39,436 nucleotides of DNA from an uncultured Planctomycetota bacterium (GCA_903902515.1 CAIUVD010000097.1:1-39436), one strand, 5' to 3'; counted from the stretch's first letter, positions 23,475-32,685 are shown. Translations and numbers: made by a program. The notes: generated from the letters alone by a model not told the origin.

Positions 23475-24419
23475 CTATTCTTGCGTTATCCCCTGGCCGT
23501 TTAGCTCAATCCAGCCCGTGGTATTATTGGGCAGAAGCCAATAGCCTTTAGCAAAGTTCTTGCTGGTGGTGATGCCGTCGATGATCCGATCGGCATCAAA
23601 GTACACCGGATCATACGTCTCGGATGCGGACGGCTTCCATTTCGCCAACAGGTTCACGCCATTGCTCATGAGCTGCATCTCACTCAAGCCACCGCCCTGT
23701 CCTTGCCAGCTGAGCACCGCAACGCGCACCCGATCGAACATCACCTTGCGCGGCAAGGGGATATCGAGGCGCTGATCTGTTCCCGCTACCCACGGCACCT
23801 CAAGGGGGCCGGCCTCGTGAACGAGGCGTGCACCACTGAAGAGCTGTACCTGAACTTTGTCGGCGCCTCGATCCCCAAAACCTGAGTTGTATTGATTCCA
23901 TATAGAGAGGACCGCCCCCTCGACCGAAGCTTCGCCGAAGACCAACGCATGGGAGCGGGGAGGGCTGGTGGTCTTGATGCTTGTCAGCACCTGCCTGAGC
24001 GGGTCGATTTCCGCAAAGAAGCGCACGGCGTCAGGATCATCATGCTGTAAACTCAAGACGCACTTATAGATTTCGGCCTGTTCGATGATGTCCCCATAAG
24101 CAAGAACCGTCGACGAGCCAGACCTCGTGCCTTGGGCTTTTTCATCCGTCGGTTCGATGGCGTTCCCCCGCGGGGCCATGAGGCTCTTGAGGGCGACAAT
24201 GGTACGTTCACGAGCTGCGAGCAGGGCGGCAACGCGATCGCCATCGGCCTTCCGAATCGCTTGGTCGTAGGCTTCCTGAGCGGCAATTGACGACGCTTCA
24301 AACTCACCCATCAGACCCTGGAGGCGCGGATTCGTTTCGGCGGCCGGCAAGAAGCCGATGACGAGCAGCAAAACCAATACTCCAACCGATCGCCGATCGA
24401 CGAGACACGATTGCGTCAC
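23475..24419 (-). CDS. Exported protein with an apparently circularly permuted discoidin-like domain
   Basis: With GTG 24419 as start the 314-residue product opens with a good signal peptide (SVGVLVLLLVIGFLPAAET). ATGs at 24470 and 24533 would add a long basic leader, and the start is uncertain. A helical region (about residues 30-100) follows. The C-terminal 160 residues look like an F5/8 type C domain with its halves in reversed order: first ALVFGEASVEGAVLSIWNQYNSGFGDRGA ... MFDRVRVAVLSWQGQGGGLSEMQLM, which normally ends the domain. Then comes KPSASETYDPVYFDADRIIDG ... GYWLLPNNTTGWIELN, which normally starts it. The stop follows a few residues later. The function is probably surface carbohydrate binding. 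Confidence 0.6.
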   Translation of the reverse strand: MTQSCLVDRRSVGVLVLLLVIGFLPAAETNPRLQGLMGEFEASSIAAQEAYDQAIRKADGDRVAALLAARERTIVALKSLMAPRGNAIEPTDEKAQGTRSGSSTVLAYGDIIEQAEIYKCVLSLQHDDPDAVRFFAEIDPLRQVLTSIKTTSPPRSHALVFGEASVEGAVLSIWNQYNSGFGDRGADKVQVQLFSGARLVHEAGPLEVPWVAGTDQRLDIPLPRKVMFDRVRVAVLSWQGQGGGLSEMQLMSNGVNLLAKWKPSASETYDPVYFDADRIIDGITTSKNFAKGYWLLPNNTTGWIELNGQGITQE

Positions 24420-24533
24420 TCTCCTAGCGCAACGCGCATTTGACACGAAGGAATGATCGGCACCGAGCATTGAGAAAAAAATCCGATCGGCAATTCCACA
24501 AAGCCTACGTTTGCCAAATACGAGTAATTTCAT

Positions 24534-24848
24534 GATATTAATTGTGCTCATCTGGTGCAATGCCACCATATCACAATTGGGCAATTTTCTGCCTTTAATG
24601 GTCGCCGCACCACAACGAGATGCATGAAGTCTCTCATGATCTCTTTGGCTATGCGGATTGGTTCACTTTGGAGAACCCTTCCTGTGACAACGGCTCCTAG
24701 CGCATGCGCTGACATCAGGGTAATTTGCATAGATGGGCACCAGCCCCTCCGGCGTCCTCCGGCGGTAAACTCTGGCGAGTGAGGAGCGAAGACCTCTCTC
24801 CATTCCCGAGCCCTGTGGCTTACCCTTTCCGGACTTAGGAAAATTTCC
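24534..24848. other. Divergent intergenic region
   Basis: This region lies between the upstream ends of two exported-protein genes on opposite strands. It is AT-rich near 24530-24600 (CATGATATTAATTGTG, ACAATTGGGCAATTTT), fitting promoters, but no clear -35/-10 pair stands out. AGGA near 24837 precedes the GTG at 24849. Confidence 0.35.
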
Positions 24849-25466
24849 GTGTTCCATTCTCTCGGTTTGTGGGCATTCCCCCCTCGTGCCGCCGTTCTGA
24901 CGGTTGCCCTGGCCTCCACCCTGCCGGCAGCCGACAATGTGCGTATCGATCTCCTCGCCAAGGACGCGGATCTGGTGGATGTGACGATCATTGGGGGGAA
25001 GGGAACTATTCGGGAATCCACGTGGCTGGGCGAGGCGCGCAAGAAGCAGGGGCGCGCCATGACCTTCCCCATCCCGAAGTCGACCTGGACCAAAATCATC
25101 CTGGCGGCTTCCGTGAGCGCCACCGCTGACGTAGAGCTTACGCTGCGTGGTCCGGATAAGCGCCTGGCTGCGGGATCTCCCCGCATTCCGGTCCTGGTGA
25201 CGTATGACCAGGTGGAGGTCCTGGGGGCCGACATCAAGAATGGCGGCTTTGAAAAGGTGGATGCCAAGAATGCTCCAGAAGATTGGGTGTTCTCTCAGGA
25301 TGCCCAGGGACTGGCGGGGGTGGTGTCCACGGGCGCGTGGGAGAAAAATCGCGCCATGGTGGTCTGGCACGATGGCCGTGTCTCCCAGACCCTGCGCTTG
25401 GCGGCGGGAACCCCGGCCGTTATTTCCTTCTATGTCTATTCCGAGGTGGATCCCGAAGCCCCCTGA
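24849..25466 (+). CDS. Exported protein with CBM-like domain
   Basis: This 205-residue protein starts at GTG with AGGA 8-9 bases upstream. It has a signal peptide (RAAVLTVALASTLPAADN) and two beta-rich parts. The first (VRIDLLAKDADLVDVTII ... TADVELTLRGPDKRL) is unrecognised. The second (ADIKNGGFEKVDAKNAPEDWVFSQDAQGLAG ... VSQTLRLAAGTPAVISFYV) follows the NGGFE...W...Q.l.l..g....s.y. pattern of CBM4/9-type galactose-binding folds, also present in the GH16 gene at 4616. It is upstream of a fucosidase gene (127-base gap) and may help bind glycan. It could be truncated, since the CBM-like fold ends abruptly after EVDPEAP. Confidence 0.6.
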   Translation: MFHSLGLWAFPPRAAVLTVALASTLPAADNVRIDLLAKDADLVDVTIIGGKGTIRESTWLGEARKKQGRAMTFPIPKSTWTKIILAASVSATADVELTLRGPDKRLAAGSPRIPVLVTYDQVEVLGADIKNGGFEKVDAKNAPEDWVFSQDAQGLAGVVSTGAWEKNRAMVVWHDGRVSQTLRLAAGTPAVISFYVYSEVDPEAP

Positions 25467-25593
25467 GGTCCGTCGCATCACTTACCATGGACTGCGCTGG
25501 TAGGCGACGGCATGCTCCACACGGCCTCGTTGACCAGCCAGTTCATGGATTCTTCCGGCTCAAATCTCCTGTTTTACTTGGGAAATCCCTCCT

Positions 25594-26970
25594 ATGTCGT
25601 CCATGCCATCCGATGCGCCCGTGATTCCCCCACGCGAATCGACTGAGCCAGCTCCGCTCAGTGATCGCATTGCGTGGTTCCGTAAGGCCAAGCTCGGGAT
25701 TTTTATCCATTGGGGTATCTATTCCGTCAACGGCATTGACGAAAGCTGGTCATTCTTCAATCAGTATTTGCCGCGCGATCTGTACATGGAGCAACTGCGG
25801 GGATTTACCGCCAAAAATTATGACCCGAAGGCCTTGGTCGACCTCATTCATGGCTGTGGTGCACGTTACGTCGTGGTGACCACCAAGCATCATGATGGGG
25901 TCGCCCTGTGGGATACCCAGGCCAACGACCTCAGCACCACCAAAAAGACACCCGCAGCTCGGGATGTTCTGACGCCCTTGGTCGAAGAAATCCGCGCTCG
26001 TGGATTGAAGTTCGGCGCCTACTACTCCTTGATGGATTGGATGCACCCGGACTTTCCTGCCCTGAATCGCTACCAATCCCGCGGTGGGCGGACGAAGTGG
26101 AATTACCGGCCCGAGGAACACCCCGAGCGCTGGGACACCTGCATGCAACTGAACTTCAAGCAGTATCGGGAATTGGCCGACCTGTACCATCCCGACATCT
26201 GGTGGTTTGACGGTCACTGGTGGTTCAACGAGGAGGAATGGCGGAGTGATGCCACTGCCCAGCTCATTTTCCGGAACCATCCGCATGCGCTCATCAACGA
26301 CCGGCTTCCCGGGAAAGGCGATTATAAAACCGCTGAACAAGGACTACCCCTCGAACGGGATCCTGCGCCATGGGAGGCCTGCATGACCATCAACGACTCG
26401 TGGGGATACCAAGGCGCCGACACCAATTACAAATCCGTCCACGACGTGATCTGCATGTTGATGGATTGTCTGCACCTGGGTGGAAATCTGCTGCTCGACA
26501 TCGGCCCCAAGCCGGATGGAACCTTGCCCCAGGAGCAAGAACAAGTCCTACGCGGCCTTGGCCGCTGGACATCCAAACATGCGATGGCCATTTATGAGAC
26601 GCGAGCCGGTATCGACCTCGCCTACTTCCATGGTCCGTCGACCATCGGAACTGCTGACTATCTGGGCTCGACCCATGAAATCCTCTACCTGTTCGTCTCG
26701 GGACGGCCGAATGGTGCCCTGCGACTCAAGGGGTTCCGCTCGAAGATTCTTCGGTCTTGGGTGGTTGGACATGGGGCCAAGGTGGCCATTCGCCAGGACA
26801 TCGACCACATGACTCCCGGCATCATTTATCTGACGGTTCCCGAGGAGGCCTGTGACGAGGAGGTGACCGTCCTAGCCGTGATGGTTGATGGCAAGATCGA
26901 GCTCCAACCGCTGCGTACGACAGCGCCCGCCACCTTGCTGGCCGCACCGGGTGCCAACACCGGCGAATAG
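25594..26970 (+). CDS. GH29 alpha-L-fucosidase
   Basis: This 458-residue protein has no signal peptide, so it is probably cytoplasmic and removes L-fucose from imported oligosaccharides with retention. The family pattern is clear: WFRKAKLGIFIHWGIYSV (residues 28-45), YVVVTTKHHDGVALWDT, GLKFGAYYSLMDW, and PDIWWFDGHWW, in which D206 is the expected nucleophile. NDRLPGKGDYKTAEQ and LLLDIGPKPDGTLP complete the barrel. The acid/base residue is not conserved enough in GH29 to name. A strong hairpin and an intrinsic terminator lie downstream. With the CBM-like gene it points to a fucose-containing glycan among the substrates of this region. Confidence 0.93.
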   Translation: MSSMPSDAPVIPPRESTEPAPLSDRIAWFRKAKLGIFIHWGIYSVNGIDESWSFFNQYLPRDLYMEQLRGFTAKNYDPKALVDLIHGCGARYVVVTTKHHDGVALWDTQANDLSTTKKTPAARDVLTPLVEEIRARGLKFGAYYSLMDWMHPDFPALNRYQSRGGRTKWNYRPEEHPERWDTCMQLNFKQYRELADLYHPDIWWFDGHWWFNEEEWRSDATAQLIFRNHPHALINDRLPGKGDYKTAEQGLPLERDPAPWEACMTINDSWGYQGADTNYKSVHDVICMLMDCLHLGGNLLLDIGPKPDGTLPQEQEQVLRGLGRWTSKHAMAIYETRAGIDLAYFHGPSTIGTADYLGSTHEILYLFVSGRPNGALRLKGFRSKILRSWVVGHGAKVAIRQDIDHMTPGIIYLTVPEEACDEEVTVLAVMVDGKIELQPLRTTAPATLLAAPGANTGE

Positions 26971-27000
26971 CCTGCGGTGAACGGCGCTGCAACATCATGT

Positions 27001-27035
27001 CACCACCACCGGGTCCAACGGCCCTGGTGGTGGTG
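27001..27035 (+). terminator. Strong hairpin after the fucosidase gene
   Basis: CACCACCACC (27001-27010) pairs with GGTGGTGGTG (27026-27035), and the inner GGG/CCC can extend the stem. There is no U tract. It probably protects the 3' end or acts with the intrinsic terminator further on. Confidence 0.5.
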
Positions 27036-27148
27036 GCAAAGCCAGGGACCCACCAAGGTGGATGCCGGGGCGTGTCCAAAGGGTTCCTGGAGAAATTGGG
27101 GAAAGGCTGGCGGGCATTCACCGCCATCGTAATCGCTGAAGGCCTCTC

Positions 27149-27182
27149 AAAATTCCCCAAAGCCATGGGGATTTTTGTTTTT
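27149..27182 (+). terminator. Intrinsic terminator upstream of the TonB receptor gene
   Basis: AAAATTCCCC, an 8-base loop and GGGGATTTTT form a stem with one mismatch, followed by a U-rich tail ending at 27182. It is 178 bases after the fucosidase stop and 312 before the receptor gene. It may end the fucosidase transcript or act as an attenuator in a long leader. Confidence 0.7.
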
Positions 27183-27274
27183 GCGTTGTTCCGTTTGGCC
27201 TGGGACCTCCCACCTTGCAAGCACCAGGTCAAGGCGGTCTTCGGTCGCTGGGTTCCTTCGTGTACCTGCGCCGA

Positions 27275-27300
27275 AGCGCATGGGACGTGTCCCATGCGCT
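27275..27300. promoter_or_regulatory. 26-base palindrome upstream of the TonB receptor gene
   Basis: The arms AGCGCATGGGAC (27275-27286) and GTCCCATGCGCT (27289-27300) are exact complements with two bases between. It lies about 195 bases before the receptor start. The near-zero loop favours a DNA-binding site for a dimeric regulator over an RNA hairpin. Confidence 0.5.
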
Positions 27301-27493
27301 GGCGTCACCTTGGGCCTGGCGCCTTTGGTGGCTTCTGCCCAACGAATTCACGATGTCGATGCTGCCCCTGCGACCAGGAATTCCGGAAGTCACACGCTGT
27401 GCTCCCACGGGGTTTTCACGCGCTATCAACGACGCAGGAAGGGGTGACAACCATCCCCGAGACCGACGTTTGGGAGAAAGGAAGCACACACGC

Positions 27494-29554
27494 ATGCCTG
27501 GGAAGACGACGTGCCCGTGGTCGGTGGGTTGGCTGGTCTTGGCGATGCCATGGGTCCAGGCGGAGGACGCCTCGCCGGGGTCCAGCACGGTGACGGTGAC
27601 CAGTCCGGCCGGCGCTGAGCGTGCCCCCCTCAGCACGCCGCTGGCGGTCCACGTGGTGGATGCCGAACGCATGACGGCCTTGGCATCGCCGTGGATCGGC
27701 ACGGCGATGAATGAAATCCCGGGCGTGTATCAGGCGCCCTTACGCGGCGTGGTCGACGTGCCAACCATCCGCATGCCGCTCAGCTTCAAGAACCACTACC
27801 TGTACCTGCAGGATGGCGTGCCGCTCCAATCGACCGTGATGTTCAACAGCAAGGCGCTGCTCTACAGCCAAGCGACCACTTCGCCGGGGGGGATCGAAGT
27901 GCTCAAGGGTCCGGGCACGGCCCTCTATGGATCGGATGCGATGTCCGGGGTGATCCAGGTGCGCAGCATCGCGCCCCCGCGGGATCCGACGTTCTCGACG
28001 CGCGTGGGTGCTGGCACGTACGGTGCGAAGGCCCTGCGTGTGAGCGGGGGCGGCCCCCTGACCTCCACGCAACGGGTCGTAGTTTCCGTCGCCCATGATG
28101 GGGAGGACGGCTGGCGTGATCACAGCGCATGGAATCGACAGCAAGGCATGGTGCGCCACCGCAGCGAGATCGGCCCCATCACCGTCGACACCAGCCTGAT
28201 GGCGACCCGCTTCCGCTCCGAGATGACCGGCCCGCTGTCACCCGTGGTCTACCGCAACAATCCGACGGATGATGGCCTGGCCCCGGCGGTACCGCTGGAC
28301 GAGGCGACCGATGACGCCACCCATGTGCAGGCCAGCAGCACGCTGGCCCTCCCGGTGGGCGCGGCGCGGATCGAACTGACGCCGTACGTGCGTTCCCTCG
28401 AAAACACCTACTTGGAGGTTTACAATCCGGCGACCACGCCGCGCGACCGGGAAAAGACGGTGTCGGGCGGAACCTTGGCACGGGTACGCCTGGAACCCTG
28501 GCCCGGCGGTGAACTCATCCTGGGCACCGATGTCGATGGGACGCGACTCGCGTTCAGCGTGGTCCAGGATCGGCCAACAGTGGTGGTCGGAGGCTTTACC
28601 TCATACCAGGGGCCGCACTACGATTTCACCGTCGATCACCTGACCCTGGCGCCCTATGCCCAGCACTCCCAACGACTCGGGAATCGATGGATCATCGACA
28701 CCGGCCTGCGCTTCGACTGGGCACGCTACGACTATGACGAACGCCTGGGTGCGACCACCGATCCACTGGACCTTGTCTGGCGCCCACCGGATCGGGTCGA
28801 CAGGTTTTCCCAGCTCAGTCCCAAGCTCGGGGGAACCTATCTTCTGACGCCGGAACAGGCGGTATTCCTGCGCTACGCCCACGGATTTCGCCTGCCCGCG
28901 GCGGATGCCCTCTACGTCCTCGGCAACGGGCAGCAGGCATTCGAACTCGACCCGGAGCAGGTCGACGCCTTCGAAACCGGCTGGAAAGGCCGTGCTGAGA
29001 CCTGGTCGTGGGAAATCGACGCCTACTGGTCGATCGCCACCGAGGGGATCGTCGAGGATGTGGTCACGCCGGGCGGCACCATCAGCACCAACGGTGGCGA
29101 GCGCTGGTACCGTGGCCTCGAGTTTGGGGGCGCCTGGGAGATCACCTCCCAGGTGGATGTGGGGGCCTCGTACGCCCACACCTGGCACCGGATCATCCGT
29201 TATCGCAGCGAGGGCAGCAGCCCGGAAGACGGCAACACGCCCGCCAAGGCGCCCGCCGACCTCGCCAGCCTGCGGCTGGGCGTCATGCCGTTTGAGCGTC
29301 TGCGCCTGGAGGCGGGAGCGCGTTGGCTCGGCCGCTGGTGGATGGACGACCTGAACACGGCCCGCACCGACAACGAATGGCTGGTCGACCTCCGTGCTTC
29401 CTACCGCCCGGACGCCCACTGGTCGTTTGACGCCCGGGTGCTCAATCTCTTCGATGAGGCCTATGCGGCCACAGCGGAACGGCTCCCGTTTGGCGATCGT
29501 TATCGCCCAGGCCAACCCCTGACGATGGCCGGAGGAGTGACGTGGGCGTACTGA
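27494..29554 (+). CDS. TonB-dependent outer-membrane receptor
   Basis: This 686-residue protein has a signal peptide (WSVGWLVLAMPWVQAEDA). The plug domain (about residues 30-160) shows LSTPLAVHVVDAERM, MNEIPGVYQAPLRG, LYLQDGVPLQS and GGIEVLKGPGTALYGSDAMSGVIQV. A 22-strand-type barrel follows, with alternating aromatic strands up to FDARVLNLFDEAYAATAERLP and the C-terminal GGVTWAY. Such receptors import siderophores, cobalamin or glycans with TonB energy. The ligand cannot be told, and no TonB or ExbBD gene is nearby. The ATG at 27494 is chosen by the signal peptide, with AAGGA upstream; the frame is open from 27215 but not coding-like. It stands alone behind a terminator and a palindrome. Confidence 0.9.
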   Translation: MPGKTTCPWSVGWLVLAMPWVQAEDASPGSSTVTVTSPAGAERAPLSTPLAVHVVDAERMTALASPWIGTAMNEIPGVYQAPLRGVVDVPTIRMPLSFKNHYLYLQDGVPLQSTVMFNSKALLYSQATTSPGGIEVLKGPGTALYGSDAMSGVIQVRSIAPPRDPTFSTRVGAGTYGAKALRVSGGGPLTSTQRVVVSVAHDGEDGWRDHSAWNRQQGMVRHRSEIGPITVDTSLMATRFRSEMTGPLSPVVYRNNPTDDGLAPAVPLDEATDDATHVQASSTLALPVGAARIELTPYVRSLENTYLEVYNPATTPRDREKTVSGGTLARVRLEPWPGGELILGTDVDGTRLAFSVVQDRPTVVVGGFTSYQGPHYDFTVDHLTLAPYAQHSQRLGNRWIIDTGLRFDWARYDYDERLGATTDPLDLVWRPPDRVDRFSQLSPKLGGTYLLTPEQAVFLRYAHGFRLPAADALYVLGNGQQAFELDPEQVDAFETGWKGRAETWSWEIDAYWSIATEGIVEDVVTPGGTISTNGGERWYRGLEFGGAWEITSQVDVGASYAHTWHRIIRYRSEGSSPEDGNTPAKAPADLASLRLGVMPFERLRLEAGARWLGRWWMDDLNTARTDNEWLVDLRASYRPDAHWSFDARVLNLFDEAYAATAERLPFGDRYRPGQPLTMAGGVTWAY

Positions 29555-29602
29555 CCTTGCTCACGATGCCCTGTGCGTTGATGGGCACCAGCACCCCGTG
29601 GG

Positions 29603-30460
29603 TCAACGAAGCGACCCATGGTATGCGAGAGCGGGGACGACGGTCATTGGTTTGATCATGCTGGGGGAAATCGTAACGGTCGTTCCGGGGGCCTCATGGT
29701 GGGCAACCAGGTCGGCAATGGAGTCCACCACGACATCGGGCCGATAAGCAAAACGAATAAGGTCTTCCCGTTTGGTGCCCCCACTGAGGACCAGTACGGT
29801 GCGACATCCCATTTGGAGACCTCCCAGGATGTCCGTTTCCATGGTGTCCCCGATCATGGTGACGTGTTCAGGAGCCAATCCAATTTCCTTGCAGGCCTCG
29901 CTTAACATCACGGGTGACGGCTTGCCGACGGAGAACGATTTTCTGCCGGTGGCGGTTTCGATCATGGCGACCACCGCTCCGCAGCCGGGGCGGATCGTCC
30001 CATCGGCCATCGGACACGATGGGTCGGGATTCGTGGCGATGAGTTGAGCTCCCGCCATCACCATGCGGGTGGCGGCGTCCAACAACTCAAACGAAAGCAC
30101 CTTGGTTTCACCAACAACCACGTAATCCGGGTGGTGATCGACAATGGCGATTCCATTCCGGTGCAGCGCGGACAGAAGGCCTCCCTCGCCAATCACGAAT
30201 GCCGTGGCATTGGCTTTTTGCCGCGCCATGAAGCGGGCAGTCGCCATGGCGCAGGTGAAGACATGGCGCTCTTCGACATCGATTCCCAGACGCGAAAGTT
30301 TTGTGGTCACATCCAGGCGATTTCGCATGGAGTTATTGGTCAAGAATGAGAACGGGATCTTGGCGGCTTGCAGGTCTGCAATAAATCGGTCCGCACCCGG
30401 AATTAATGTAGATCCACGGTAGATGACTCCATCCATGTCGATGAGATACCCGTTGGGCAT
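29603..30460 (-). CDS. NagD-like HAD-superfamily phosphatase
   Basis: This 285-residue cytosolic HAD hydrolase has motif I DMDGVIYRG, with D8 as nucleophile and D10 as acid/base. Motif II is FLTNNSMRN, the conserved lysine is in SVGKPSPVM, and motif III is MIGDTMETDILGG. The C2-type cap fits the NagD/AraL/4-nitrophenylphosphatase group, which dephosphorylates small sugar phosphates or nucleotides. AAGGAA lies upstream of the ATG. It is convergent with the TonB receptor and has no obvious partner on its own strand. The substrate is unknown. Confidence 0.9.
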   Translation of the reverse strand: MPNGYLIDMDGVIYRGSTLIPGADRFIADLQAAKIPFSFLTNNSMRNRLDVTTKLSRLGIDVEERHVFTCAMATARFMARQKANATAFVIGEGGLLSALHRNGIAIVDHHPDYVVVGETKVLSFELLDAATRMVMAGAQLIATNPDPSCPMADGTIRPGCGAVVAMIETATGRKSFSVGKPSPVMLSEACKEIGLAPEHVTMIGDTMETDILGGLQMGCRTVLVLSGGTKREDLIRFAYRPDVVVDSIADLVAHHEAPGTTVTISPSMIKPMTVVPALAYHGSLR

Positions 30461-30827
30461 GAAACTGATTCCTTACGGCGGAGAGAGGGCCTGTCTTCGC
30501 GAGACAATGGCGGTGGTGATGACGACCGCAGGGAATCATGCACTCAGGCCGCATTTCGATTCGCCCGAGAATTGCTTCGTGAGCATGCCTTTCCGTGTAC
30601 TGGTTCGTAAATACGCCATCCCTTGACGTCCGGGTAAGAATCGGCGCCATTTTCCATCGCTGACGGACATGCAAATTATCGACACTACCTCCATGGCGAC
30701 CCGCAGGACCTAGCCCGTGAGGCAACCAAAGAGGACCAACGATTGCGCCCCGCCCTCTTGAAGGCCGAGCTTCACGGCAGCCTAGCCCAATGCAGTTCAG
30801 GGAATAATCGCAACAGGGACGTCCAAC
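30461..30827. other. Intergenic region, probably degraded sequence
   Basis: More than 360 bases show no intact gene. Since the next frame is the 3' end of an aminotransferase gene, part of this stretch may be decayed upstream sequence of that gene, but I could not align it. Confidence 0.35.
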
Positions 30828-31199
30828 GTGGTCGACAAGTTCCAAAGATGGCTCCAAGGCCTGGCGGCTGGAGCGACCCGAGAGCATGACCACCACCGTC
30901 TGCACCAAGCCATGGAACGGTGCCACCACGCGATTATCCAGGCCTTCCCCCCTGGCACTCGGGTTTCCCGACCGGCGGGAGGCATCGTGCTGTGGGTCGA
31001 ATTGCCCGAGGCGGTGGACGCCAACCGCCTTTACGAAGATGCCCTACGGGCGGGAGTCAGCATCGCGCCCGGCACGATGTTCACGGCTCGCCGCCGCTAC
31101 ACCCACCACATCCGCCTGACCGGCGGCTGGTGGGACGACGCCGTCGAGGAGGCCTTCCAACGGGTCGGACGTCTCGCTCGCCACCAGGCGCGGGGCTGA
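30828..31199 (+). pseudogene. 3' remnant of a MocR/GntR-type aminotransferase-like regulator
   Basis: The 123-residue frame contains HHRLHQAMERCHHAIIQAFPPGTRVSRPAGGIVLWVELPEAVDANRLYEDALRAGVSIAPGTMF. This is the typical C-terminal subdomain of fold-type I PLP aminotransferases of the MocR regulator type, and it ends in IRLTGGWWDDAVEEAFQRVGRLA. The helix-turn-helix domain, the PLP lysine and about three quarters of the usual 450-500 residues are missing, and the upstream sequence is not open. It is therefore a gene fragment. It ends 12 bases before the stop of the convergent GH43 gene. Confidence 0.75.
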
Positions 31200-31210
31200 C
31201 GGGCAAGGCC

Positions 31211-32620
31211 TCACCCCCCGGTGTGAGCGCTCAGGGGGCGGTAGCGGAAGTGATGGAAACGCCCCTCTCCGCCGGCGGCGAATACGCCCACCCGCAGGGA
31301 CAGGAAGCCGCGGAAGACATTGTGATGGAACCCCGAAAGCTCGCAGGTGGCATGGAGGGGCGTCCACGGCCCTCCATCCAGAGCATACCACGAGGTGACC
31401 TCGTGCTGGTCGTTGCGGATCCGCAGGGCGAGGCGCCGCACCCCGGTGGGCAGCGGGCATGGCCAGGGCGTGGCGGGAGGCCGCTCCACGAGCATCACGC
31501 CACGGTGATCAGCTGCGATCCCGTAATAGGCTTCGGCGTTGTAAAAGAGGCACAGGCCCGCCAAACACCCGGCGGGAGGATAATCCAGCTCGGTCTCGAT
31601 CTCATAGGCGGTGTGGCCGGGGATGATGGTCAGGGGGGACGTGTCGTGCAGCCCGTGGCCTCCACCCACGAGGCGAAGCCCGCCGTCGAGGCGGAAGGTC
31701 GCACCGCCGCGCCAGGACCGCCAGGTCACGCCCAGGGCGGGGCCATCGAAATGGTCTTCAAACTGGGGCTCGATGGCCGCTGCCACTTGCGTGGGAAGAG
31801 CGCGATCGTCCTCCTCCAACCAGCCTTCCGCATTCCACCGCACCGGTACCAACAGGGTCTGCCGGCCCAGGGTATGAAAGCCCCGGCGATATCCGTGGAC
31901 CACCATCCACCAGCGGCCGTCGGGCCCGGTGCAGGCCGTGCCGTGGCCCACGGACCACCACGTCTCGTCCCGCGAAAGCGTGCGGATCACGGGATTACAC
32001 GGGGACCACGTCCAGGGACCGACAGGACTCGGGCCCCGGGCATGCACCACCATGTGCGAGGTGGCCGGACCGGCGGTGCCGCCCTGGGCGGCGAGGTAGT
32101 GCCACCAACCCTGGTGTTTGAACAATTTTGGACCCTCCAGACACACCCCCTCATGGGGCGGCGCGGGCGGGATCGGCCACGGTTCGATGGTGCGCTGGGG
32201 ATCACCGATGGCCGTGCGGCCGTCCTCGCTCAGGCGGGTGACGTAGCCATCGCTCACATGCATCCAACGCTGGCCATCGTCCCCGACCACATGGCTCGGA
32301 TCGATCCAGCCGACCCCCACGTCCGTCGGAACGGACCACGGTCCCGCCGGGTCCCGCGCCGTCACCACCCGGGTGCCGCGACTGCTGCGGTAGAAGATCA
32401 GGAATTCTCCCGCATGGTGGACCAGATCCGGAGCCCAGACATCCCCATCATAGGCCGTCAGGGCCGAGCCCAGGGGCCGCCAAGTGACCAAATCCGTCGA
32501 CTCCCAGACCAGCAACCCCGGCGACCATTCCATGGATGAATGCACGCAGAACCATCGGTCGCCGACCCGCAGAACAGAAGGATCAGGATAATCGCCGGCG
32601 AAAATGAGGGTACGGTGCAT
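31211..32620 (-). CDS. GH43-family glycoside hydrolase with C-terminal beta-sandwich
   Basis: The 469-residue protein lacks a signal peptide. The propeller carries the GH43 acids: D13 (GDYPDPSV, base), D107 (GWIDPSH, pKa modulator) and E162 (CLEGPKLFKHQGWWHYLAA, acid). HGTACTGPDGRWWMVVHGY adds a further blade. Residues about 320-465 form a concanavalin-like domain (EDHFDGPALGVTWRSWRGG ... AGLCLFYNAEAYYGIAAD ... GFLSLRVGVFA), as in GH43 enzymes with the C2-type module. Activities in this family include beta-xylosidase, alpha-L-arabinofuranosidase and beta-galactosidase. The ATG at 32620 is chosen over 32725 because the YPDPS strand begins there and GGGGGAG lies upstream. It is divergent from a GH16 gene. 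Confidence 0.9.
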   Translation of the reverse strand: MHRTLIFAGDYPDPSVLRVGDRWFCVHSSMEWSPGLLVWESTDLVTWRPLGSALTAYDGDVWAPDLVHHAGEFLIFYRSSRGTRVVTARDPAGPWSVPTDVGVGWIDPSHVVGDDGQRWMHVSDGYVTRLSEDGRTAIGDPQRTIEPWPIPPAPPHEGVCLEGPKLFKHQGWWHYLAAQGGTAGPATSHMVVHARGPSPVGPWTWSPCNPVIRTLSRDETWWSVGHGTACTGPDGRWWMVVHGYRRGFHTLGRQTLLVPVRWNAEGWLEEDDRALPTQVAAAIEPQFEDHFDGPALGVTWRSWRGGATFRLDGGLRLVGGGHGLHDTSPLTIIPGHTAYEIETELDYPPAGCLAGLCLFYNAEAYYGIAADHRGVMLVERPPATPWPCPLPTGVRRLALRIRNDQHEVTSWYALDGGPWTPLHATCELSGFHHNVFRGFLSLRVGVFAAGGEGRFHHFRYRPLSAHTGG

Positions 32621-32685
32621 GCGCGTTTCACTCCCCCGGGAATCATGCCCGGGCGCACCGGTCGACCATCCCTCCGAAGGCCAAA

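Noticed and set aside
27184-27493. Cobalamin or TPP riboswitch in the TonB receptor leader
   Set aside because: AGCCAGGGACCCACC near 27042 and GGGGTGACAACCATCCCC near 27440 recall B12-box pieces, but the conserved order of elements and the GCCACTG segment are missing.
30920-32539. A long plus-strand frame opposite the GH43 gene
   Set aside because: The GH43 acids and blades are clear on the minus strand; the plus frame is Arg/Gly/Pro-rich without motifs.
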